Positions 1 through 6,503 of a stretch of 64,000 nt of DNA are shown here, in pieces (the stretch's first letter is position 1; the number at the start of each line of letters is the position of its first letter). This DNA is from Mesorhizobium erdmanii USDA 3471 (GTDB taxonomy: Bacteria; Pseudomonadota; Alphaproteobacteria; Rhizobiales; Rhizobiaceae). The position numbers and the translations under genes are program-made. The notes beneath the pieces were generated by a model that saw only the letters and a program-made list of their open reading frames with translations, searched no databases and had not been told where the DNA came from. Location: the NCBI RefSeq assembly GCF_000472705.1, contig NZ_AXAE01000005.1, positions 476,176 to 540,175 on the forward strand, in the 5' to 3' direction.

Positions 1-612
1 GAGCCAGTCTTGCGCCGCGCCTTTGCCGGAGAGGCGCTCGACGCTGACGATACCGTCGCAGGCGGCGTGATTTATGGCGGCATGTACAATGTATATGACA
101 CGTCGCTGCATCCGTTCTTGCTGGACGAATACCGGTTTATCGACTTCTGCATGAATGCCGGCATCCCCTTGCTCGGCATCTGCCAGGGCGCGCAGCAGAT
201 TGCTTGGCTTCACGGCGCGCATGTCGGTCCGCCGGCAAGCGGTGTGCATGAGTTTGGCTGTTATCCACTTTACCCGGCTGAGGGCGCGGAAGATTTCCTG
301 CCTGCGCCGATCCATGTGACACAGTCACACTGGCATGGGTTCGAACTGCCGGAAGGCGCCCAGCACCTTGCCTCGAGCGCCCTGTTTCCCAATCAGGCTT
401 TTCGGATTGGCGAAAAGGTCTACGGCCTGCAGTTCCATGCGGAAGTAACCCCAACCGGATTTCAGCGTGTGCAGAACCGCCCGACAGCGAATTACGACAA
501 GCCGGGCGCACAAACTCGCGAGGAGCAGGATCGCCTCTTGAGTCTGCATGATGCGGCGCAAGCGGCCTGGTTCGATGGCTTCCTGCGGAAGCTTTTTCCG
601 CCGTTGATTTAG
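1..612 (+). CDS. Class I glutamine amidotransferase (5' end outside window)
   Basis: The reading frame is open through the left edge, so the start lies outside the window; about 203 codons are visible. This is a class I glutamine amidotransferase fold: the nucleophile Cys lies in GICQGAQ (codon at 181-183), and the catalytic His and Glu lie in the FHAE motif (His codon 435-437). Such domains release ammonia from glutamine for a partner synthase, or act alone as gamma-glutamyl hydrolases. No synthase domain follows, so this is a stand-alone amidotransferase, possibly of the GuaA-like or gamma-glutamyl-polyamine hydrolase type. The Gln after Cys differs from the commoner GICLG form. The specific substrate cannot be told from the visible part. 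Confidence 0.85.
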   Translation, partial: EPVLRRAFAGEALDADDTVAGGVIYGGMYNVYDTSLHPFLLDEYRFIDFCMNAGIPLLGICQGAQQIAWLHGAHVGPPASGVHEFGCYPLYPAEGAEDFLPAPIHVTQSHWHGFELPEGAQHLASSALFPNQAFRIGEKVYGLQFHAEVTPTGFQRVQNRPTANYDKPGAQTREEQDRLLSLHDAAQAAWFDGFLRKLFPPLI

Positions 613-718
613 CTGCCCCGACGATGGTGGGATCGCCGGTTTGTGGCGATCTGCGGGGATCGTTAAATTGCGCGGCATTTCCGGTACCGGATCGCAACTC
701 CCTGTTGCTACATCGGTC

Positions 719-1015
719 ATGTCTAAAGGCTTGAGGGAGCCGGAATTGCAGATCACGACTATCGCCAACTCGCCATCGCCGGCACGCGACACTTCGGCGG
801 TTTCATCAGCCCCGTCAGCAGAAACCAGACGCATCGGCGATGACGTCGCCCAGGCGCGCAAGACCGCCATGTCGGCGCTGACCAACGACCGCTTCCGCGC
901 CATGCTGGAACACATCACCGATCCGGCTTCATCAGGCGCGCTGATGACGATGCGCGGCGACAACGTGGTCGATTTCAAGTCGGCGCAGTCGAGCTACGCC
1001 GACAACAGCGAATAA
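719..1015 (+). CDS. Small protein of unknown function
   Basis: A 98-residue protein starting at the ATG at 719; the frame is open further upstream, but this is the first ATG that gives a compact product. The sequence is rich in Ala, Ser and Thr in the first half (low complexity, likely disordered). It then has a more ordered, charged helical part, with residues resembling ALTNDRFRAMLEH. No signal peptide, membrane segment or known motif is visible. Its codon use is like that of the neighbours, which supports a real gene. It ends ten bases before the convergent methyltransferase gene. Function unknown; conserved small proteins of this kind are common in rhizobia. Confidence 0.5.
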   Translation: MSKGLREPELQITTIANSPSPARDTSAVSSAPSAETRRIGDDVAQARKTAMSALTNDRFRAMLEHITDPASSGALMTMRGDNVVDFKSAQSSYADNSE

Positions 1016-1025
1016 TCAAAAAGCT

Positions 1026-2051
1026 CTAGCCCCGGCCCCGGCGCCGTTCGCGGCGGGCTTCGCTTGTCTCGGCCGTGTTTTCCGTCGCCACCTTGTTGCG
1101 CATCGGACCGATGCGCTCGACGATTGCCGCAACTGTCGGACGATCCGCCTTGGTGTGGGCATCGAGCGCTTTGCGCATGGCGGCAAGGTGCTGAAACGAG
1201 GTGCCGCAGCAGCCGCCGACGATCTTGGCGCCGGCATCGACGGCCAGACGCACATAATCGGCCATCAGTTCCGGCGTGCCGGAATAATGGATTTCGGTGC
1301 CGCGGAATTCCGGGATGCCGCAATTACCCTTGACGATGACCGTCGCCTGCGGCTTCGCCTCGGTCATGTCGAGCAGCGATGCCAGAATGTCGGAGGCGCC
1401 GACGCCGCAATTGGCGCCAACGCCGAGCGGGGCTTGCGCCAAGCCGTCGACGACGCCGTGGATGTCTTTCGGCAGCAGGCCCATCATGGTGCGGCCGGCG
1501 GTGTCGAAGGAGCCGGTATAGGTGTAGGGCAGGCCAACGCGTATGGCTGCTTCGGCGGCGGCACGGATCTCGTCGGGCGCCGACATGGTCTCGATCCAGG
1601 CGACTTCGGCTCCGCCTTCCTTGAGGCCCTCGATCTGCTCGGCAAAAGCGTCGACCGCCTCGTCATAGGTCATGGCGCCGAGCGGCACCAGCAATTCGCC
1701 GGTCGGGCCGACGGAGCCGGCGACGATCACCTTGCGCCCGGCCTTGTCGGCGACGGCCCGCGCAATCTCGGCGGCGCGCTTGTTCAGCGCGTGCACACGG
1801 TCCTGCGCATGGTGGAGTTTCAGCCGATGACGGGTGCCGCCAAAGGAGTTGGTCAGGATGATGTCGGCGCCGGCATCGACGAAGTTCTGGTGCAGGCTGG
1901 TGATGGTGTCGGGGGCTGTCTCGTTCAGCAGTTCCGGCGCCTCGCCGGCCTCCAGGCCCATCGCGAACAGATTGGTGCCGGTGGCGCCATCGGCCAGAAG
2001 CACGCCCTTTTCAGCCAGCAGGGCATCGATCGGATTGGTCGTCGTCATCAT
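1026..2051 (-). CDS. bmt: Betaine/homocysteine S-methyltransferase family protein
   Basis: A 341-residue homocysteine S-methyltransferase domain protein, the usual length for rhizobial Bmt. It transfers a methyl group, probably from glycine betaine, to homocysteine, giving methionine and dimethylglycine in the cytosol. The N-terminal barrel starts with LADGATGTNLF. The three zinc-binding cysteines are present: one in GANCG and the pair in GGCCGT near the C-terminus. The C-terminal tail is Arg-rich and dispensable-looking. The start ATG at 2051 is followed by a second Met; no strong ribosome site is seen. Upstream, a 16-bp palindrome at 2085-2100 is a likely operator. The dimethylglycine product would feed the dehydrogenase at 6504-9074. 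Vitamin B12-independent, unlike MetH. Confidence 0.88.
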   Translation of the reverse strand: MMTTTNPIDALLAEKGVLLADGATGTNLFAMGLEAGEAPELLNETAPDTITSLHQNFVDAGADIILTNSFGGTRHRLKLHHAQDRVHALNKRAAEIARAVADKAGRKVIVAGSVGPTGELLVPLGAMTYDEAVDAFAEQIEGLKEGGAEVAWIETMSAPDEIRAAAEAAIRVGLPYTYTGSFDTAGRTMMGLLPKDIHGVVDGLAQAPLGVGANCGVGASDILASLLDMTEAKPQATVIVKGNCGIPEFRGTEIHYSGTPELMADYVRLAVDAGAKIVGGCCGTSFQHLAAMRKALDAHTKADRPTVAAIVERIGPMRNKVATENTAETSEARRERRRGRG

Positions 2052-2084
2052 ATTGGCTTTCGTGTTTCGAATTCGAATAAGGAT

Positions 2085-2100
2085 ATAAAGAAGTCTTTAT
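2085..2100. promoter_or_regulatory. Candidate operator upstream of bmt
   Basis: A perfect inverted repeat, ATAAAGA-CT-TCTTTAT on the minus strand, lies 34 bases upstream of the bmt start in an AT-rich patch that stands out from its GC-rich surroundings. Palindromes of the ATAAAG/CTTTAT kind are, as I recall, reported for ArsR-type regulators of S-adenosylhomocysteine and methionine recycling in alphaproteobacteria. The site would suit control of a homocysteine methyltransferase. The symmetry is seen directly; the identity of the regulator is inference. Confidence 0.5.
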
Positions 2101-2154
2101 GTCTAGTCAATGATTTGCGGGCGACGACCCGGTCGATACGGCGATGGCCATCGA

Positions 2155-3012
2155 TCAGGCAGAGCCCGACGGAAACGACATGCCGGCCAGATTGCGCGCG
2201 AAGGCGGCGGCCTCGTGCGGATTGACGTCGGCGGCACGGATCAGATTGTCGAAATGCCGGGTCAGCGCCTGCACCGGCTGCGTGGCGTTCAGCACCACAT
2301 ACATGTCGCCGACATAGATGGCGGCACGGTAGGGGCCGAAGATGGTCAGCGGGATCGAATAGCGCATGCGGCCGTCATAGAGGAACAGGCGAAAGGTGGG
2401 GTAGAGATCGTCGAGCAGTGTCGCCATATGGGCGAGTTGCTGGCGGCGGTCTGCCTCCGAAAAGCGGTCCCAGACGCCGAGGCCACGCGCAAAAATCTCC
2501 AGCGTGTGGCGCGGCATGCAGACTTCCATGTCGGTTTCCGGGCGCCGGTTGTATTCGATGCGGTACTGGGTTTCGCTGGCCTGGGCCAGGCGGCTCCTGT
2601 TGGTGATGTTGGCCTCGTAATCGACCAGCGCGCGGGTTCGCAGGAGGTCGGGAATGCCGGCCGGCACATAGCGGATCTTGGTGCCCGCGGCCTCGGCGAA
2701 CCACTTGGCGAGCAGGGTGCGGTCGAAACCGTCGGGCGCTTCCTCGATCTCCAGGCTTTCGCGGATTTCGCCGGTAACGCCTTCGTCCTGGCTGAGGCCG
2801 AGCAGCCAGTCGAGCGACACCTTGAATTCGGCTGCCATGTTGAGCAGCGTCTCGGCGCGCGGCAGGCGTGTCGATGCACCCGACATCAGCTGCGACAGTG
2901 CCGAACGATCGATGCCGACAGCTGACGCGAATGCCGACTGGTTGAGGTCGGAGCGTGTCAGGAGCAGCTTCAGGCGCTCCCGAAAGATTGCTGACAGGTC
3001 CCGTTTGTCCAT
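2155..3012 (-). CDS. XRE-family transcriptional regulator
   Basis: A 285-residue protein with an N-terminal helix-turn-helix of the XRE/Cro type (residues about 8-65, including NQSAFASAVGIDRSALSQL) and a long C-terminal domain of about 190 residues without a motif I recognise, probably ligand-sensing or for oligomerisation. The ATG at 3012 is chosen because GGAG lies seven bases upstream; an ATG two codons earlier (3018) is the alternative. It is transcribed toward bmt with about 100 bases between, and away from the desaturase gene. Palindromes in the 3013-3230 gap suggest it controls itself or the desaturase. Confidence 0.8.
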   Translation of the reverse strand: MDKRDLSAIFRERLKLLLTRSDLNQSAFASAVGIDRSALSQLMSGASTRLPRAETLLNMAAEFKVSLDWLLGLSQDEGVTGEIRESLEIEEAPDGFDRTLLAKWFAEAAGTKIRYVPAGIPDLLRTRALVDYEANITNRSRLAQASETQYRIEYNRRPETDMEVCMPRHTLEIFARGLGVWDRFSEADRRQQLAHMATLLDDLYPTFRLFLYDGRMRYSIPLTIFGPYRAAIYVGDMYVVLNATQPVQALTRHFDNLIRAADVNPHEAAAFARNLAGMSFPSGSA

Positions 3013-3178
3013 CGCCATGCTCCGCGAATCCTGAGGAAAAATTTGCGCCGAACTGGTCCAGCGTGGCGTCTTAGGCGTAAATGAATCCCTAAGACTGTTT
3101 ACAATGTGTAACATGTGCGGTTAAAAATGCGCAATCGCAACATTTTGTATACTTTGTCGCGTTGAGTGGAATCGCTTC

Positions 3179-3200
3179 TCCTGACACTATACTGTCAGGA
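3179..3200. promoter_or_regulatory. Palindrome in the regulator/desaturase divergent region
   Basis: TCCTGACA and TGTCAGGA form perfect 8-bp arms around a 6-bp spacer, about 30 bases before the desaturase start. The same intergenic region holds two weaker dyads, around 3096-3113 (TGTTTAC/GTAACA) and around 3124-3147 (AAAATG/CATTTT). The cluster is the expected place for the promoters of the divergent XRE regulator and desaturase genes. Which protein binds is not known. Confidence 0.4.
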
Positions 3201-3230
3201 ACCATTGGGGGTTCCGGCGACTGAGGGGCA

Positions 3231-4253
3231 GTGGTCGATAGCATGACAGGCAAGAGCATCAAGCGACGCAGCACACCGGCCATCGAGTGGCCGACCACGG
3301 CTCTCGCTTTCTTCTGTTACGGAACTTGGCTTGCCATCGGTTTCCTGCTCTGGCCTTCCTATCCCATCGTGGCGCTCTTTCTCCTCGGCTTTGTCCTGGC
3401 ACTGCAGTCGTCGATCATGCATGAAGTGCTACATGGTCATCCGACGCGCAGCACGCTGGTCAACGAGGCCTTCGTCTTCCTGCCGATCGGCCTGGTGTGG
3501 CCGTTCCGGCGCTTCAAGACGCTGCATTTGCGCCACCATGCCGACGAGCGGCTGACCGATCCGCTCGACGATCCCGAGAGCTACTATCAGGCGCTCTGGC
3601 AGCATGACGAGTTGCCGCCGACGATGAAATTCCTGCTCAAGATCAACAACACCATGGCCGGCCGTTTCTTCCTCGGCCCCTGGCTGTCCTGCATCGGCTT
3701 CTTTATCGACGATGCCAAGGAGATGATGGCCGGCGACAAGGCGATCCGAAAAGCCTGGCTGCTGCATGCGATCGGCCTCGCCATTGTGGCGCCGATCGTG
3801 CAGTTCGGCTTCGGCATTCCGCTGTGGCTCTACATTCTGGTGCCGGTGTGGCTCGGCCAATCGCTGATCGCGATCCGCACCTTCGCCGAGCATCAGTGGT
3901 CCGAGCACCCGGAAGGCCGTACGGTGATCATCGAGCGCTCGCCGCTGTCGCTCCTGTTCCTCAACAACAATCTGCACTTTGTCCATCACAAAGCCCCGAC
4001 GGCGGCCTGGTACAGACTGCCCAAGCTGTTTCGCGAGAGCCGCGACGAATGGCTGCGGATGAACAATGGCTATGTCTATCCAAACTATTTCGCGCTGATC
4101 AAGGCCTACGCCTTCAAGGCGAAGGAGCCGATCGTGCACCCGGTGCTGCGGCGCGCACCCGAGCACGGCCGGGCTTTCAAGCCGCGTATCCGGGCGCACA
4201 GCATCAATGGGCTCGGCACCGCGCCGGTGCCCGCCGAGCCGCCCAAGGAATAA
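3231..4253 (+). CDS. Fatty acid desaturase superfamily protein
   Basis: A 340-residue integral membrane di-iron protein. The three histidine boxes are complete: HEVLHGH at residues 64-70, HLRHH at 99-103 and HFVHH at 249-253. Hydrophobic spans flank them in the usual desaturase order. The family introduces double bonds or oxygen into lipids or carotenoids using O2 and electrons from ferredoxin or a cytochrome. The GTG at 3231 has a GAGG/GGGG ribosome site just upstream; the ATG at 3243 (four codons in) is an alternative with poor spacing. It is divergent from the XRE regulator, which may control it. The exact substrate cannot be told; there are no carotenoid genes nearby. Confidence 0.82.
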   Translation: MVDSMTGKSIKRRSTPAIEWPTTALAFFCYGTWLAIGFLLWPSYPIVALFLLGFVLALQSSIMHEVLHGHPTRSTLVNEAFVFLPIGLVWPFRRFKTLHLRHHADERLTDPLDDPESYYQALWQHDELPPTMKFLLKINNTMAGRFFLGPWLSCIGFFIDDAKEMMAGDKAIRKAWLLHAIGLAIVAPIVQFGFGIPLWLYILVPVWLGQSLIAIRTFAEHQWSEHPEGRTVIIERSPLSLLFLNNNLHFVHHKAPTAAWYRLPKLFRESRDEWLRMNNGYVYPNYFALIKAYAFKAKEPIVHPVLRRAPEHGRAFKPRIRAHSINGLGTAPVPAEPPKE

Positions 4254-4346
4254 GTCCGGGCAACCCAGGGTCCCCGAGTCGGCCAATTCTGATTGGACGG
4301 CGCGTTTTTGCGATCCTTTCTCCAGACATGATGATTTGATATCGGC

Positions 4347-5174
4347 ATGAGCGAATTGATTGCGGCGTTGCCGATGTATGACTGGCCCGAAGTTCGCGAC
4401 GCTATCGACGCGCAGTGGGCGCTGCTGCGCGATGCCCTCCGGCAGAGGGGCGTGGATGCGCCTGAAGCCATCGTTCGCCGCAATGGTGACCTGCCTGCCG
4501 TGCCTGGCGGCATCCATGACGCCGCCGGAAACCTGATCGCACCCGATCCCGCGACCTTGCCACCTGACGAACTGGACTTCCACAAGCTCTGGCTGCATCC
4601 GGCTTTGCTGTTCGCGCAGACCTGCTGGGGGCCCATGGAACTTGGCCTGTCGCAGCATGTCCAGGTGATCGGCCAGCCAAGCTACGACGCCTATGAAGGC
4701 GGGCAAGGCGAACTCTATTCCAGCGCGCTGGTGATGCGGGCAGGCGAGGGTGACGAGGTTCGGTCGCCAGCCGATGGCAAGGCCGTGCTTCCGCTTGATC
4801 GCATCCGTGGCAAGCGCTTCACGTTCAACAGCCTGGATTCCATGTCGGGCATCATCGCGCTGACACGCGACCTGAAAGCGGCCGGCGAAACCCTCGATAT
4901 CTTTTCAACGCGCGGCGAAAGTGGCGGCCATCGCGGCTCCATCGTCACCGTGGCCGAGGGCAGGGCGGATGTCGCGGCTATCGACTGTGAAAGCTGGGCA
5001 CTGGCGCAGCGTTTCGAACCAGCGGCTCGGAAAGTGGTCATCGTCGGCTGGACGGCACGGCGCAAGGGCCTGCCGTTCATCACGGCCAGGACGACGCCGG
5101 AAAAGACAGTTCAAGCCATGCGCGAAGCCCTTGCCGGCCTAGCCCAGCAGCCTCGCATCCAAAGGGTAGGTTGA
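4347..5174 (+). CDS. PhnD-like (phosphonate-type) substrate-binding protein, apparently cytosolic
   Basis: A 275-residue protein with the periplasmic-binding-protein fold of the PhnD/SsuA type. Recognisable parts are the early ALPMYDWPE segment, a central LYSSALVMR, a FNSLDSMSG stretch and an AAIDCESW motif. Family members bind phosphate, phosphite, phosphonates or similar anions. No signal peptide or lipobox precedes the domain, and no permease or ATPase gene is adjacent. It is therefore either a cytosolic sensor-like protein or relies on distant partners. The last 36 bases overlap, tail to tail, the end of the DddP-like gene on the other strand. No clear ribosome site precedes the ATG. Confidence 0.75.
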   Translation: MSELIAALPMYDWPEVRDAIDAQWALLRDALRQRGVDAPEAIVRRNGDLPAVPGGIHDAAGNLIAPDPATLPPDELDFHKLWLHPALLFAQTCWGPMELGLSQHVQVIGQPSYDAYEGGQGELYSSALVMRAGEGDEVRSPADGKAVLPLDRIRGKRFTFNSLDSMSGIIALTRDLKAAGETLDIFSTRGESGGHRGSIVTVAEGRADVAAIDCESWALAQRFEPAARKVVIVGWTARRKGLPFITARTTPEKTVQAMREALAGLAQQPRIQRVG

Positions 5175-6494
5175 AAGCTGCTCGTTGCCGGTCTCGGTGA
5201 TCAGGATCTGCTCCTCGATCTTGACGCCTTCGCGCCCACCGAGCCTGCCGATATAGCTTTCCACGCACAGGACCATGCCTGGTTCGAGCACGCCGTCGGG
5301 TGTGTCTGAAGTCCAGTCGCTGGCATGCGGCAAGGTCGGGTATTCGTCGGCCAGGCCGACTCCGTGATAAAGCACGCCATAACGGGTCGGGAAGCAGTCT
5401 CCTGGCGGCACCGCCGAGCGCTCGACCAGGTCGCGGAACGAAATGCCGGGCCGCATCAAGTCGGTGTTGTGTTCGATCTGGTCGGCGGCGATACGGAACA
5501 GATCGCGCTGTTCATTGGTCGGCTCGGTATCGCCGCACAGCCAGGTGCGCGACAGGTCGGCGCAGAAGCCGTAAGGGCCGATCAGGTCGGTGTCGAAGGC
5601 GACGAGATCGCCGGCCTCGATTTTTCGCGATGAGCACTCCTGGAACCACGGATTGGTGCGCGGTCCCGACGCCAGCAGCCGGGTCTCGATCCATTCGCCG
5701 CCGCGCGCGATATTGCCGCGATGCAGTTCCGCCCACAGCTCGTTCTCGGAGATGCCCGGCTTCAGCGCCTGTTCCATCTCACCCATCGCCGCTTCGCAGG
5801 CGACGATTGCCCTGCGCATGGCGAGGATCTCATCCGGCGATTTGATCAGCCGCGCATTTTCCATCACCGCTTCGCCATTGCCGATGGAGATGCCCAGGCG
5901 CGCGAGTTCCTCGACGCCTTCGGGATTGAGGTGGTCGACAGCGATGCGGCTGTTGCCGCCGCCATGCTCTCTCACCAGATCGGCGATGCTTGTGGCCCAG
6001 CGGCGGACTTTCTGCTCGGTCAATTCGCCGCCATAGAGATACATCCACGACACCGCCGGGCGTACCTCGTCGACGACCCCGGAGTGGTCGGACAGATGCT
6101 CGCAGGAAAAATAGTCGAACAGCACCACCGGCCCGTCGGCGGCGACGAAACAATGCCGCGTCGGATTGTGCGCCACCCACAGCTGCATGTTGGTCGAATC
6201 GGTGGCGTAGCGGATGTTGACGGGGTCGTAGAGCAGGGCGCCGGCATAGCCGCGGCGCTTCAGCTCGGCGCGGATGCGCTCCAGCCGGTATTTGCGCATC
6301 GCCGGAAGATCGGGGGCGGCAATGCCTGCCGCCGCCCATTCCGCTTCAGCCTTGGCGCCATAGCCCAGCACATGCTGGTTGAGTGACGCCGCCTTCTGGC
6401 GGGAGGCGTCACGCAGGGCCTCGATCGAGCCTGGCTCGAACGGCATGATCTTGCGGTGGCGGCCGAAGCTTCCCTTTGGCGCCGCGCTGTCCAT
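5139..6494 (-). CDS. dddP: DddP-like DMSP lyase (M24 metallopeptidase fold)
   Basis: A 451-residue protein with the creatinase/aminopeptidase P fold. It carries stretches I recognise from DMSP lyase DddP, such as NIRYATDSTNMQLW (93-106) and RGGEWIETR (264-272). From memory, the published marine DddP has metal ligands Asp295, Asp297, Asp307, His371, Glu406 and Glu421 and catalytic Asp377. Here Asp301, Asp303, Asp313, His377, Glu412, Glu427 and Asp383 fall at a constant offset of six. DddP cleaves dimethylsulfoniopropionate to dimethyl sulfide and acrylate. The start codon lies nine bases after the dehydrogenase stop, with GAGG upstream, so it is the third gene of the operon. A related onium substrate is possible. 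Confidence 0.8.
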   Translation of the reverse strand: MDSAAPKGSFGRHRKIMPFEPGSIEALRDASRQKAASLNQHVLGYGAKAEAEWAAAGIAAPDLPAMRKYRLERIRAELKRRGYAGALLYDPVNIRYATDSTNMQLWVAHNPTRHCFVAADGPVVLFDYFSCEHLSDHSGVVDEVRPAVSWMYLYGGELTEQKVRRWATSIADLVREHGGGNSRIAVDHLNPEGVEELARLGISIGNGEAVMENARLIKSPDEILAMRRAIVACEAAMGEMEQALKPGISENELWAELHRGNIARGGEWIETRLLASGPRTNPWFQECSSRKIEAGDLVAFDTDLIGPYGFCADLSRTWLCGDTEPTNEQRDLFRIAADQIEHNTDLMRPGISFRDLVERSAVPPGDCFPTRYGVLYHGVGLADEYPTLPHASDWTSDTPDGVLEPGMVLCVESYIGRLGGREGVKIEEQILITETGNEQLSTYPLDARLLG

Positions 6495-6503
6495 GACCGA
6501 GCC

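Noticed and set aside
2100..2925. Plus-strand open frame opposite the XRE regulator
   Set aside because: No motif and an Arg-rich shadow composition. The regulator on the minus strand has a clear helix-turn-helix and ribosome site.
3429..4706. Long minus-strand open frame (425 codons) opposite the desaturase and PhnD-like genes
   Set aside because: It is antisense to two well-supported genes, has no family motif and is rich in Arg, His and Gln. This is the composition expected of a shadow frame in GC-rich DNA.
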